From: Micromonospora echinofusca
Lineage (GTDB): Bacteria; Actinomycetota; Actinomycetes; Mycobacteriales; Micromonosporaceae
Length of the DNA stretch: 64,000 bases
Assembly: GCF_900091445.1 (NCBI RefSeq)
Contig: NZ_LT607733.1
Span: forward strand, 744,001 to 808,000
Reading direction: 5' to 3'
In this document: in pieces, positions 53,872 through 61,909 of the stretch
Layout: the number at the start of each line of letters is the position of its first letter
Numbering within the stretch: the stretch's first letter is position 1
Program-made: the position numbers and the translations under genes
The notes under the pieces: model-generated
Databases searched by the model: none
The model's input: only the letters and a program-made list of their open reading frames with translations
Told to the model about the DNA's origin: nothing

Positions 53872-54633
53872 GTGTCCAGATCACCGGAGGCACGACGCGG
53901 CAGGGCCCGATTGCGCGCCGTCGCCCTGATCGGCATCGACGGCTCGGGCAAGACGACCCAGGCGCACCGGCTCGCCGAGGCGCTGACCGCGGCGGGTTGC
54001 CCCGCCACCTACCACCGCAACGCCGGCGGGCGGCGCTGGCTTGGACGCCTCGCGCACCGTCTCGGCCGCCCCGACGCCCAGCGGCTCGTGGGGCGCACCG
54101 GCATGCTGGCGGTGGAGTCCGTGCTCCGCTGGCTGGCGATCGCCGTCGCCCTGCTCAGTTGCCTGGCCACCGGCCGGGTCGCGGTCATGGACCGCTACTC
54201 CGCCTGCCAGTACGCGAGCATCCGGGCGCACGGGGGGCAGCGCTGGGAGCGGCTGGCCCGGGCCGGCTACCGGATGTTCCCGCGACCGCAGGTGACCTTC
54301 CTGCTGACCGTCGATCCCGCCGAGGCGTACCGGCGGATCGAGCAGCGCGGCACCGACCACGAGAGCATGCGATACCTGACCGCCGCGGACACCGCCTACC
54401 GGACGCTGCCGGAGTACCCCACCTTCGTGGTGGTCGACGCCGGGCGCCCGCCGGAGGAGGTCTCCCGGCAGATCCAGGCCCACATGGCCGGTTGGCTGGC
54501 GTCCGCCGACGACCGCGACGACCGGCCGGCCGAGGGGCACGACGGCTGGCCGGCCGGCCGCGGGAGTCGACCTGCCGTGGTGCCCGTCCCGCCGGGGGCG
54601 GAACCGGTCGCGATCGCCCGGCTGACCCTCTGA
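53872..54633 (+). CDS. Thymidylate-kinase-like nucleoside phosphate kinase
   Basis: P-loop kinase of 253 aa: GIDGSGKTTQAHRL (near 21-34) as in Tmk, VMDRY for the DRX loop, and a LID-like region EQRGTDHES. The last 55 residues (after HMAGWLASADD) are a disordered charged tail absent from standard Tmk. Housekeeping Tmk normally lacks the VLRWLAIAVALLSCLATG insert seen here, so this may be a diverged kinase for another nucleotide or a secondary copy. GTG at 53872 follows TAGCCTGTGCAGG; a longer leader is not evident. Confidence 0.75.
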   Translation: MSRSPEARRGRARLRAVALIGIDGSGKTTQAHRLAEALTAAGCPATYHRNAGGRRWLGRLAHRLGRPDAQRLVGRTGMLAVESVLRWLAIAVALLSCLATGRVAVMDRYSACQYASIRAHGGQRWERLARAGYRMFPRPQVTFLLTVDPAEAYRRIEQRGTDHESMRYLTAADTAYRTLPEYPTFVVVDAGRPPEEVSRQIQAHMAGWLASADDRDDRPAEGHDGWPAGRGSRPAVVPVPPGAEPVAIARLTL

Positions 54634-54947
54634 ACCGGCGCGGGCGCGGCGGGACGGCCTGAACGCGGTCGACCGTCCGGGCCGGTCGCGGGCGGTGCGC
54701 GGGCGGCGGCTGCCCGACGGGTCCCGTCGGGTGCCCGGGGCATCGCGCACGGCCGCGAGGTGGCATGGTCTGCACCAGGAGAGGGAGGATCGGTGGGCCC
54801 GCAGCCCTCGCGTGGGTCGCGCCGGGAGGGCCCACTGTTCGTGGGAATGGCACCGACGGGCAAAACGGCACGTCCGGGCGGGCGGTACTTTTCCCAATAC
54901 GCCCAGTCATGGTTGACGCTCACGCCTCGTGAAAGTAAGTTTCATCC
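54634..54947. other. Intergenic region holding the murR promoter
   Basis: This 314-base gap has a small hairpin (CCCGACGG against CCGTCGGG, 54713-54731) and, at its right end, the murR promoter and palindrome. No gene is visible. Confidence 0.5.
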
Positions 54948-54948
54948 G
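54913..54948 (+). promoter_or_regulatory. murRQ promoter with embedded operator, leaderless
   Basis: TTGACG (54913-54918), 17 bases, and TAAGTT (54936-54941) form a promoter whose expected start, seven bases on, is the first base of the murR GTG codon. TGAAA-N5-TTTCA (54930-54944) overlies the -10 box. This predicts a leaderless message blocked by a repressor, most simply by MurR itself. Confidence 0.7.
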
Positions 54949-55862
54949 TGGCGAAGAGTCCGAAGATTTCTGCGAGTCACGAGCCGGGTGGGCTGATCGT
55001 CCACATCAGCGGCCTGCTCCCCTCGTTGTCGCCGGCCGAGCAGCGGGTCGCCCGGCTGGTGGTCTCCGACCCGGCCGACGCCGCGCGTCGGACGATCACC
55101 GACCTCGCCACCGCCGCGGAGACATCCGAGGCGACCGTCATCCGCTTCTGCCGGTCGGTCGGCATGGACGGCTACCCGCAGCTGCGGATCCGGCTCGCCG
55201 CCGAGGCCGCCCGCCGGGTCGAGCCGCCGGACGCCCGGGTCGTCGGCGGCGACATCCCGCCCGGCGCCGACCTCGCCCAGATCATCGCGACCATCGCCTT
55301 CAACGACGCGCGGGCCGTCGAGGAGACGGCCGAGCAGCTCGACCCGGCGATCTGCGAGCAGGTCGTCGACGCCATCGCGGGGGCCGGCCGGATCGACGTC
55401 TACGGGGCGGGCGCCAGCGGGTTCGTCGCCTCGGACTTCCAGCAGAAGCTGCACCGCATCGGCCGCACCGCCTTCTACTTCCCCGACGTGCACACCGCGC
55501 TGACGTCGGCCGCGCTGCTCGGGCGCGGCGACGTCGCGGTCGGCATCTCGCACACCGGCACCACCTCGGACGTGATCGAGGTGCTGGAGCAGGCGCGGGC
55601 CCGGGGAGCGTCCACGGTGGCGCTCACCAACTTCCCCCGGTCGCCGATCACCGAGGTGGCCGACTTCGTGCTCACCACGGCCGCCCGCGAGACGACCTAC
55701 CGCTCCGGTGCGATGGCGAGCCGGCTGGCCCAGCTCACCGTCGTCGACTGCCTCTTCGTCGGGGTGGCCGCGCGCAACCGGTCCCGGGCCAGGAAGGCCC
55801 TCGAAGCGACAGCCGAGGCGGTCCGGTCACACCGGGTCGGCCCGGGACGGAGGCGGGCATGA
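54948..55862 (+). CDS. murR: MurR/RpiR-family regulator
   Basis: Regulator of 304 aa: an N-terminal HTH (about 25-95, LSPAEQRVARLVV, TITDLATAAETSEATVIRFCRSVG) and a SIS sugar-phosphate domain (about 135-270, IDVYGAGASGFVASDFQQKLHRIG, GISHTGTTSDVIEVLEQARARGA). It is followed by murQ with a four-base ATGA overlap, so the ligand is probably MurNAc-6-phosphate or a related recycling sugar. The GTG at 54948 is also the predicted transcription start. The C-terminal RSHRVGPGRRR tail is basic and disordered. Confidence 0.9.
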   Translation: MAKSPKISASHEPGGLIVHISGLLPSLSPAEQRVARLVVSDPADAARRTITDLATAAETSEATVIRFCRSVGMDGYPQLRIRLAAEAARRVEPPDARVVGGDIPPGADLAQIIATIAFNDARAVEETAEQLDPAICEQVVDAIAGAGRIDVYGAGASGFVASDFQQKLHRIGRTAFYFPDVHTALTSAALLGRGDVAVGISHTGTTSDVIEVLEQARARGASTVALTNFPRSPITEVADFVLTTAARETTYRSGAMASRLAQLTVVDCLFVGVAARNRSRARKALEATAEAVRSHRVGPGRRRA

Positions 55863-56815
55863 CGGCGGGCGCGGTGGAACCCCACGAGGTGACGGCTCCG
55901 ATGACGGCGCGGCCGGTGATCCGGGTCGGCGCGCCGACCGAGCGGCGCAACCCGCTCAGCGCGGACCTCGACCTCATGTCGACCCGCGACGTGCTCACGG
56001 TGATCAACGAGGCGGACCGGCGGGTGCCCGGCGCCGTCGCCGCCGTCCTCGACGAGATCGCCGCGACGGTGGACCTGGCGGTGACCGCCCTGCGCGGCGG
56101 GCACCGGGTGCACTACTTCGGCGCCGGCACCTCCGGCCGGCTCGGCGTGCTCGACGCCGCCGAACTCGCGCCCACCTTCAACTCGCCCCGGCACTGGTTC
56201 TGTGCGCACATCGCCGGCGGGCCGGAGGCCATGTGGCGGGCGGTGGAGGACGCCGAGGACGACGACCGGGGCGGCGCGGCCGAGGCCGCCGACTGCGTAC
56301 GGTCCGGGGACCTGGTGGTCGGACTCGCCGCCAGCGGACGCACACCGTACGTCCTGGGGGCGCTCGCCGCGGCGAGCGCCAAGGGGGCCTCGACCGTGCT
56401 GCTCTGCGCCAACCCGGAGGCGGAGGCCGCCCGGTCGGTGGACGTCTTCATCGGGGTGGACACCGGGCCGGAGGTCGTCACCGGGTCGACCCGGATGAAG
56501 GCGGGCACCGCGCAGAAGCTGGTGCTGAACACGTTCTCCACGGCGGTGATGGTCCGACTGGGCCGGGTCTACTCGAACCTCATGATCGACATGGTCGCCA
56601 CCAACGCCAAGCTGCGGGGTCGGATGATCTCGATCCTGATCGAGGCCACCGGCTGCTCGGAGGAGATCTGCCGGCGGGCCCTCGTCGAGGCCGACGGCGA
56701 CATGAAGGTGGCGCTGGTCCTGCTCGTCTCCGGGGTGGATGTGTCCGCCGCGCGGGCCGCTCTGGCCCGCTCCGCCGACCAGGTCCGCGGCGCCCTGGCC
56801 CTGCTCGCCTCCTGA
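55859..56815 (+). CDS. murQ: N-acetylmuramic acid 6-phosphate etherase
   Basis: SIS-fold lyase of 318 aa that splits MurNAc-6-phosphate to GlcNAc-6-phosphate and D-lactate in peptidoglycan recycling. Family motifs are RRNPLSADLDLMST, HYFGAGTSGRLGVLDAAELAPTF, the catalytic Glu region GPEAMWRAVEDAEDD, GLAASGRTPYV and GSTRMKAGTAQKLVLNT. Length is typical. ATG at 55859 overlaps the murR stop (ATGA); the in-frame ATG at 55901 is an alternative. No MurNAc transporter or kinase (PTS MurP or AmgK) is adjacent, so the source of the substrate must be elsewhere. Confidence 0.95.
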   Translation: MTAGAVEPHEVTAPMTARPVIRVGAPTERRNPLSADLDLMSTRDVLTVINEADRRVPGAVAAVLDEIAATVDLAVTALRGGHRVHYFGAGTSGRLGVLDAAELAPTFNSPRHWFCAHIAGGPEAMWRAVEDAEDDDRGGAAEAADCVRSGDLVVGLAASGRTPYVLGALAAASAKGASTVLLCANPEAEAARSVDVFIGVDTGPEVVTGSTRMKAGTAQKLVLNTFSTAVMVRLGRVYSNLMIDMVATNAKLRGRMISILIEATGCSEEICRRALVEADGDMKVALVLLVSGVDVSAARAALARSADQVRGALALLAS

Positions 56816-57241
56816 TCCCCGCCTCACCGCCCGCCCGGCCCCATCCTGCGATCCCCGTCACGCGGGGGCATGCGATGGCGCGGCGGATTGTTCACCGGGG
56901 GGTGGGGTATTACCACGGGCGTGGATGAACCGAGCCGTCCACCGCTGCGTGTCTGGCGGTGACCAGGATCGCAGCGCGACGGTGACCCGGGTCGCTGCGT
57001 CTCCGGCCGGGGCGGTGCTGCCATGGATCGGGAGACGGTGACACGTCGATCCGCCGCCCCTGGTGTGATGCCCGTCGAGAGCCGCCACATGGGGTGCTGA
57101 CAGCAAACATGGACCGCGCTCTCAGCGGATTATCAGGCATTCGTGACAGTTTCGACTCACGACATGGAATCCCCGACGCGTCTCAACTGTTGTGTAGGTG
57201 TCAGCACCGGTGGGCACAGCGGAAGTTACGGGGGAGGGCTG
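56816..57241. other. Intergenic region upstream of the sigma factor gene
   Basis: This 426-base gap holds the SigR-type promoter at 57166-57191. The rest contains no convincing gene; the open frames crossing it have poor third-position bias. Confidence 0.5.
57166..57191 (+). promoter_or_regulatory. SigR (SigH)-type promoter of the sigma factor gene
   Basis: GGAAT (57166-57170), an 18-base spacer, and GTT (57189-57191) match the consensus of the thiol-oxidative-stress sigma factor SigR of streptomycetes (SigH of mycobacteria) exactly. The start site would be near 57197, giving a leader of about 45 bases to ATG 57242. Streptomyces hrdD and mycobacterial sigB are known targets of these sigma factors. 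Confidence 0.8.
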
Positions 57242-58243
57242 ATGGACGTGGGGATGGCAAGGAACCGGGCAACCGGCGCGAGCGAGGGGACCGTGGGCAA
57301 CGTGGACAAGAACATCGGCATGCGAACCGACGAGGTTGCCGAGGAGCGCGACCTGGTCGGCGTCTACCTTCACGAGATCTCCCGGACGCCACTGCTGGAC
57401 GCCGCCAAGGAGGTCGACCTGTCCAAGGCGATCGAGGTCGGCCTCTACGCCGAGCACCTGCTCGGTGAGGACCGCGTCCCCGCCGGTGTCGACCGGGACG
57501 ACCTGGAACGCCTGGTCGCCGAGGGTGAGCGGGCCAAGGACCTGTTCATTCGGGCCAACCTGCGGCTGGTCGTGTCGATCGCGCGCCGGTACGTCCGCTC
57601 GGGCATGCCCATGCTGGACCTGATCCAGGAGGGCAACACCGGCCTCGTGCGGGCGGTCGAGAAGTTCGACTACGTGCGTGGCTACAAGTTCTCCACCTAC
57701 GCGACCTGGTGGATCCGCCAGGCGATCAGCCGGGCGATCGCCCAGCAGGAGCGCACCGTGCGACTGCCGGTGCACCTGGTCGAGGACGTCAACCGGATGC
57801 GTAACGTGGCCCGCCAGCTCACCCGCGAGCTGGGCAGCGACCCGGAGCCGGAGCAGATCGCGACGGCCCTCGGGGTCACCGTCGAGCGGGTCAACGAGCT
57901 GGTCCGCTGGTCGCAGGACACCGTCTCGCTGGACACCCCGGTGGGCGACGACGGCGACACCAACCTCGGTGACCTGGTCGCCGACAGCGACGCGCCGTCG
58001 CCGGAGGAGATCGTCCTCACCGGGCTGGAGCGGCAGCGGATCGAGGGCCTGCTCAACCACCTCGACGACCGTTCGGCCGGCATCATGCGGGCCCGCTACG
58101 GGCTCGAGGACGGCCGGGAGCACTCCCTGACCGAGGTGGCCTCGCGGTTCTCGCTCTCCCGGGAGCGGATCCGTCAGCTGGAGATCCAGGCGCTCGGCCG
58201 GCTCCGCGAGCTGGCCAGGGCCGAGGGGCTCCAGGCGGCCTGA
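57242..58243 (+). CDS. Group 2 RNA polymerase sigma factor (HrdD/SigB-like)
   Basis: Sigma-70-family factor of 333 aa lacking the long region 1.1 of the primary factor. Region 1.2 (VGVYLHEISRTPLL), region 2 (RLVVSIARRYVRSGMPMLDLIQEGNTGLVRAVEKFDY, then KFSTYATWWIRQAISRAI), region 3 and region 4 (LTEVASRFSLSRERIRQLEIQALGRLR) are all present. The -10 and -35 recognition helices are intact, so it should read vegetative-like promoters. ATG at 57242 follows GGGGGAGGG; upstream in-frame codons would overlap the promoter. With a SigR-type promoter, it probably relays oxidative stress to a wider regulon. Confidence 0.92.
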   Translation: MDVGMARNRATGASEGTVGNVDKNIGMRTDEVAEERDLVGVYLHEISRTPLLDAAKEVDLSKAIEVGLYAEHLLGEDRVPAGVDRDDLERLVAEGERAKDLFIRANLRLVVSIARRYVRSGMPMLDLIQEGNTGLVRAVEKFDYVRGYKFSTYATWWIRQAISRAIAQQERTVRLPVHLVEDVNRMRNVARQLTRELGSDPEPEQIATALGVTVERVNELVRWSQDTVSLDTPVGDDGDTNLGDLVADSDAPSPEEIVLTGLERQRIEGLLNHLDDRSAGIMRARYGLEDGREHSLTEVASRFSLSRERIRQLEIQALGRLRELARAEGLQAA

Positions 58244-58257
58244 GCAGGGTAGGAACA

Positions 58258-58304
58258 ACGGCGAACGGCCGGCGTCCGATAGGGGGACGCCGGCCGTTCG
58301 CCGT
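58258..58304. terminator. Bidirectional terminator between sigma and NlpC/P60 genes
   Basis: Twenty-base perfect arms (58258-58277, 58285-58304) with a seven-base loop lie between two convergent stop codons. It is the longest perfect stem seen in the window. Confidence 0.92.
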
Positions 58305-58316
58305 ACTCGGTCGAGG

Positions 58317-59291
58317 TCAGCGGACCCGGCCGTAGCCCTGGATGGGCATCAGGTTCATGCCCCGCTTGAGCACGTTGCGACCGGCGCTCGGCGCGTCGAT
58401 GACCTGGCCGCCGCCGACGTACAGGCCCACGTGCCCGAGCCCGCTGTAGAAGACGAGGTCGCCCGGGCGCAGCTCGCTGCGGCTGATGTGGGTCACCGCG
58501 CCCCACTGCATCCGGGTGTTGTGCGGCAGCGACTTGCCGGCCGCCCGCCAGGCCGCCGAGGTCAACCCCGAGCAGTCGTAGCCGTTCGGCCCGTCGGCGC
58601 CCCAGACGTACGGCTTGCCGAGCGCGCCGTACGCGTACCGCACCGCGGTGCCGGCCCGGCCGGAGACCGCCGGTGCCTGCTTCGCGCTGTCGGGCCGGGC
58701 GGCCGGCTTCTCGGTGGCCCGGCCGTACGCCTGCCGGCGCAGCTCGTAGAGCTCGGCCAGGTCGCGTTCGATCCGCTTCTTCGCGGCGGTCATCTCGCGG
58801 GCCTGTGCCGCCTGCCGGCCCAGCGTGACCTCCAGCCGGGTCTTCTCGTCGAGCAGCCGGCGCTGGTTGCCGGTGAAGTTCGTGATCTTCGCCTGCCGTT
58901 GCCGGGTGAGCTGGTCGAGCATGCCGAGCCGGTCCAGCAGGGTGTCGGCGCCGCCGGGACGCAGCAGCGCGTCCGCGGTGGTCAGGTTGCTGCCGGTCTT
59001 GTACGCGGTCACCGCAATCTCGCCGACGTCGGCCCGGCTCCGCTCGGTCTCCTGCTCCAGGGGGCCGATGCGGCTCTGCACCCGCGCCACGGCGGCCTGG
59101 TTGGCCTTGATCTCCTCGCGGAGCTTGTTGTACGCCTCGACGACGTGTTCGAGCTTCGCGGAGGAGTTCTCGATCCGCCGGGTCAGCTCGGCGGGGGACG
59201 GTTCGGCCCGGGCGGGTACCGCCGGTGCGAGCAGCGTGGCCGACACCACGGCGACCGCCAGGGCGCGCAGCGTGTTCCTGAGGGACGACAA
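58317..59291 (-). CDS. Secreted NlpC/P60 endopeptidase with coiled coil
   Basis: Secreted peptidoglycan hydrolase of 324 aa (RipA-like). The signal peptide ends near VPARAEP; a long coiled-coil region (about 35-190, KLEHVVEAYNKLREEIKANQ) precedes the NlpC/P60 domain with the nucleophile Cys in NGYDCSGLT, His in GHVGLYVGGG and the last polar residue in VIDAPSAG. It would cut D-Glu to meso-DAP bonds in stem peptides during growth or division. TTG at 59291 is chosen because GAGAGGAG precedes it by ten bases and a signal peptide begins there; the frame is open 64 codons upstream without such features. Confidence 0.88.
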   Translation of the reverse strand: MSSLRNTLRALAVAVVSATLLAPAVPARAEPSPAELTRRIENSSAKLEHVVEAYNKLREEIKANQAAVARVQSRIGPLEQETERSRADVGEIAVTAYKTGSNLTTADALLRPGGADTLLDRLGMLDQLTRQRQAKITNFTGNQRRLLDEKTRLEVTLGRQAAQAREMTAAKKRIERDLAELYELRRQAYGRATEKPAARPDSAKQAPAVSGRAGTAVRYAYGALGKPYVWGADGPNGYDCSGLTSAAWRAAGKSLPHNTRMQWGAVTHISRSELRPGDLVFYSGLGHVGLYVGGGQVIDAPSAGRNVLKRGMNLMPIQGYGRVR

Positions 59292-59792
59292 GAGCGGAAG
59301 GCTCCTCTCCCATCGGCCGACGCGGGCTGCTGAGGCCCCCGACGACACCGGGCCGGTGCTGTCCGGGTGGACGGCGATCGACCGGGCCGGCCCGGACAAC
59401 CTATCCCGGGGCGGGAGTGATGCGCAGTTGAAGCTGGGTCGAATGTTCGCGGAGTGACGGAACTTGTTGATCACCGGGGACACGCAGAGTGATCAACTTT
59501 CTCCGGCTCGGCGCGGGTCACTGCGGCTGTTGCCGGTGTTGGGGTGATGTGTGCCATTCGTCGTTCTCGACGCATGCCGCCGGGCGCTGGTCCGTTATGA
59601 CCGACAAGACCGACACGGTGGCCGGAAGCGACGGGACGCGGGGCCGTCGGCCCCGGACGCGAGCCGAAATCGCCGTCGGGGCTGGCACGCGCGCCACACA
59701 ATGAAGCGCGCAGCCGGGAATCCCGCCGACCGGCACCGACGCGAGACCCGTCGACGGGAGCCGACCCGGCACCAGCCGAGGGAGGTAGAACC
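59292..59792. other. Intergenic region with a long-spaced inverted repeat
   Basis: This 501-base gap between the divergent NlpC/P60 and DUF6232 genes holds the inverted repeat at 59466-59497 and a doubtful Cys-rich frame starting at 59489. I looked for a ydaO-type (c-di-AMP) riboswitch, common before such peptidases, and did not find its conserved blocks. Confidence 0.5.
59466..59497. repeat. Nine-base inverted repeat with TGATCA cores
   Basis: GTTGATCAC (59466-59474) and GTGATCAAC (59489-59497) are perfect inverted copies 14 bases apart. Each contains the self-complementary TGATCA. The arrangement suits two operator half-sites between divergent genes or a hairpin in either transcript. Confidence 0.6.
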
Positions 59793-60317
59793 GTGAACCC
59801 TCAAGGCGCCACCCGACAGCCGCAGTCACCGTCGGTGACCGCAGCGAAGAACACCCTCCTCTACGCCCGACCCGGGATCATCGTCACGGTCGACCGGTTC
59901 ACCGTCGGCCGCAACAGCTGGCAGGTCAACGAGCTGACCCACCTGCACACCGGCCGGGGCCCGCACGACCGCGTCGCGGTGCGGGCCGTCGTCGTCACCG
60001 GCGCCATGATCGGCGGCGTCGGCCTGCTGCTCGGCTTCACCGGCGGGCTGCAACGGCTCACCGCGGGGGCGTACCTCGTGCTGGGCCTGGTGTTCCTGTT
60101 GCCGGTGCTGGTCGCGCTGGTGGGGGACCGGTGGCGACCGCCCGCGTACGAGCTGTGGGGGCGGCGACGGGGCGAGCGGGTGCTGCTGTTCAGCAGCGAC
60201 GACGAGCGGCAGTTCGGCCAGGTCTCCCGGGCCCTGCGCCGGGCCCGGGAGATCAACCGCTACGGCGGCTGGGAGGACCCGCTCGCCTCGGTCGACCCGT
60301 GGCGGCCCAACCGGTGA
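59793..60317 (+). CDS. DUF6232-family membrane protein
   Basis: Protein of 174 aa. The N-terminal part has the pattern VTVDRFTVGRNSWQVNELTHL and GRGPHDRVAVRAV of the DUF6232 family, followed by two membrane helices (about 64-85 and 92-110) and a C-terminal cytoplasmic segment with FSSDDERQFGQVSRALRRA. The N-terminal beta-rich part may bind DNA or protein; function unknown. The GTG at 59793 follows GAGGGAGGTAGAAC. It converges on the DUF3817 gene with only six bases between stops. Confidence 0.82.
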   Translation: MNPQGATRQPQSPSVTAAKNTLLYARPGIIVTVDRFTVGRNSWQVNELTHLHTGRGPHDRVAVRAVVVTGAMIGGVGLLLGFTGGLQRLTAGAYLVLGLVFLLPVLVALVGDRWRPPAYELWGRRRGERVLLFSSDDERQFGQVSRALRRAREINRYGGWEDPLASVDPWRPNR

Positions 60318-60323
60318 CCGGCG

Positions 60324-60653
60324 TCAGCCGGCGACCGGCTCCGGCGTGCGCCCGGTCTCTTCCGCCGTCACCCAGGAGCTGACCCGGCGCTCGGCGAAGA
60401 AGGAGACGAACGGCACCGTGCCGGCCAGCATGACCAGGACCATCCGCTTCAGCGGCCAGCCGGCCCGGCGGGACAGGTCGAAGGCGGCCACCAGGTAGAG
60501 CATGTAGAGGAAACCGTGGGCCTGGCCCACGGTTTCCACCAGGATCGGTTCGTCGAAGGCGTACTTCATCGGCATGCCGATCACGACCAGCAGGATCAGC
60601 GCCACGCCGACGATCCAGGCGATGACTCGGTACCGGGTCAGGGCTGCGCCCAC
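60324..60653 (-). CDS. DUF3817-family membrane protein
   Basis: Integral membrane protein of 109 aa with three helices and the family motifs GMPMKYAFDEPILVETVGQAHGFLYMLYL and GTVPFVSFFAERRV. DUF3817 is widespread in actinobacteria without a known role. The GTG at 60653 follows AAAGGACGGACGAC. It lies 27 bases after the stop of the next upstream gene on this strand, so they are probably co-transcribed. Confidence 0.88.
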   Translation of the reverse strand: MGAALTRYRVIAWIVGVALILLVVIGMPMKYAFDEPILVETVGQAHGFLYMLYLVAAFDLSRRAGWPLKRMVLVMLAGTVPFVSFFAERRVSSWVTAEETGRTPEPVAG

Positions 60654-60680
60654 CGTCGTCCGTCCTTTCGCATCCCGGCC

Positions 60681-61097
60681 TCAGCCGGGGTAGTCACCGG
60701 GCTTGGCGCCCGGGTTGTCGTTCAGCCATTGCAGGTAGTGGTTGTAGGCGGCCAGGTCGCCGTCCTCGCCGCCGTCGGCAGCCGCGGCCACGCGGGCGAC
60801 CCGGACGGGCCGGCGTACGACCGGGCGCGTCGCGGCGGCCTGCGGGGCGTCGGCGGACGCCTCCCCGGGGGTGTCGGCCGGCGCCGCGGGCCCCCGCAGC
60901 GTGTGCCGGACCTCACGCCACCAGACGAAGACCACGAAGCCCGCGAAGATCGGCCACTCGACCGCGTAGCCCCAGCTGATCGCGTTGCCGGCGGCGGCCC
61001 GGCTGACCTGCCACCAGCCGAGCGCCAGGAAGCCGGTGACCAGCACGACCATGGCCACGTGGCGCGCGATCCACGCCGGGGTCCAGAGCCGTTTCAT
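60681..61097 (-). CDS. Conserved two-helix membrane protein
   Basis: A 138-aa protein with two membrane helices (about 12-32 and 45-62; WARHVAM-like entry ARHVAMVVLVTGFLALGWWQV and VEWPIFAGFVVFVWW) and a cytoplasmic Ala/Pro/Arg-rich tail ending in AAYNHYLQWLNDNPGAKPGDY. The tail end is conserved-looking; proteins of this kind sit beside DUF3817 in actinomycetes. ATG at 61097 is used; an in-frame start 13 codons upstream is possible. No function known. Confidence 0.75.
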   Translation of the reverse strand: MKRLWTPAWIARHVAMVVLVTGFLALGWWQVSRAAAGNAISWGYAVEWPIFAGFVVFVWWREVRHTLRGPAAPADTPGEASADAPQAAATRPVVRRPVRVARVAAAADGGEDGDLAAYNHYLQWLNDNPGAKPGDYPG

Positions 61098-61220
61098 GGC
61101 ATCGAGGGTACCGGGGGCGGCAGCGGTCTCCGACACGGCGTCGTAGGGCGTTCTGGTTTGGTGCCACCCGGTGTGGGCATCCGTCTAGACGCGAGCCCAA
61201 ACCAGAGCAGGGGGTCGATC

Positions 61221-61544
61221 ATGACGGGATCGGTACGGCAGGACGACTTCGGCAGCCCGGAGCAGCGGATGTCCGAGTGGGATGGCGACCACGTCCACGA
61301 CAGGGCCTCCGGCGAGGCGGACCAGCCCGACGGCGAGCTGCTCGGCGTCGACCCGGCCGAGCTGGCCGACGAGGACCTGGCCCGGGAGATGCACAGCCTG
61401 CACCGTACGCGCCTGGACACGTTGCGCCACGCGTCGGACTCCGCCCTCGCCAACCACCTGCGCCGCACGGCGGAGCTGGAGACCGAGTACCTCGCCCGGC
61501 ACCCCGGCCGCGAGGTCGACCCGAGCCGGCTGCGGGACGCCTGA
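61221..61544 (+). CDS. DUF6158-family protein
   Basis: A 107-aa soluble protein. After an acidic N-terminal part (about 1-40) comes the family pattern GELLGVDPAELADEDLAREMHSL, HRTRLDTLRHASDSALANHL and LETEYLARHPGREVDP. ATG at 61221 follows GGGGGTCGATC; the frame is open far upstream but through another gene's promoter. Its stop overlaps the next start (TGATG). Function unknown. Confidence 0.85.
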   Translation: MTGSVRQDDFGSPEQRMSEWDGDHVHDRASGEADQPDGELLGVDPAELADEDLAREMHSLHRTRLDTLRHASDSALANHLRRTAELETEYLARHPGREVDPSRLRDA

Positions 61545-61864
61545 TGGCGTCCGCCGAGCGCGGGATGTCCGCGCCGCCGGAGGTGGTCTTCAACACCGCC
61601 ACCGACCCCGCCCGGGCGTCGGCGTGGCTGCCCGAGCCACTGCGCGCCGACGGCAGCCCGGCCGACGAGGTCAGGGCCGAGGAACTGCGCGCCCGGTGGA
61701 GCGGCGCCGAGGAGTGGTCGGCGGAGATCCGGGTGGAGCCCGCCCAGGCGGGTGGCGCCCGGATGCGGCTCGACCTCACGGGTGGGCCGGACGCCGGGCG
61801 ACTGGCCGACGAGGCGCTGGACAGCCTCGCCCGCGAGGTGGCCGACAACCTGCAGGCCGGCTGA
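61544..61864 (+). CDS. Short SRPBCC-like protein
   Basis: A 106-aa protein with the beginning of a SRPBCC-type fold (APPEVVFNTATDPARASAWLPEPL, WSGAEEWSAEIRVEPA, MRLDLTGGPDA) but shorter than the usual 140-150 residues. It ends with the typical final helix (LADEALDSLAREVADNLQAG). The hydrophobic cavity of this fold binds small ligands. ATG at 61544 shares a base with the DUF6158 stop, so the two are translationally coupled. Function unknown. Confidence 0.75.
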   Translation: MASAERGMSAPPEVVFNTATDPARASAWLPEPLRADGSPADEVRAEELRARWSGAEEWSAEIRVEPAQAGGARMRLDLTGGPDAGRLADEALDSLAREVADNLQAG

Positions 61865-61909
61865 GCCGGCCCGCACCAGCGAGAAGACCGAGAAGACCGA
61901 GGAGACCGG

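Noticed and set aside
59292..59480. c-di-AMP (ydaO) riboswitch before the NlpC/P60 gene
   Set aside because: Such peptidases are often preceded by one, but the conserved sequence blocks are absent here.
61861..61909. Tandem GAGAAGACC-like repeats as a regulatory array
   Set aside because: Only about three imperfect nine-base copies are present in a short leader. The last one supplies the GAGGAG ribosome site, which explains the bias.
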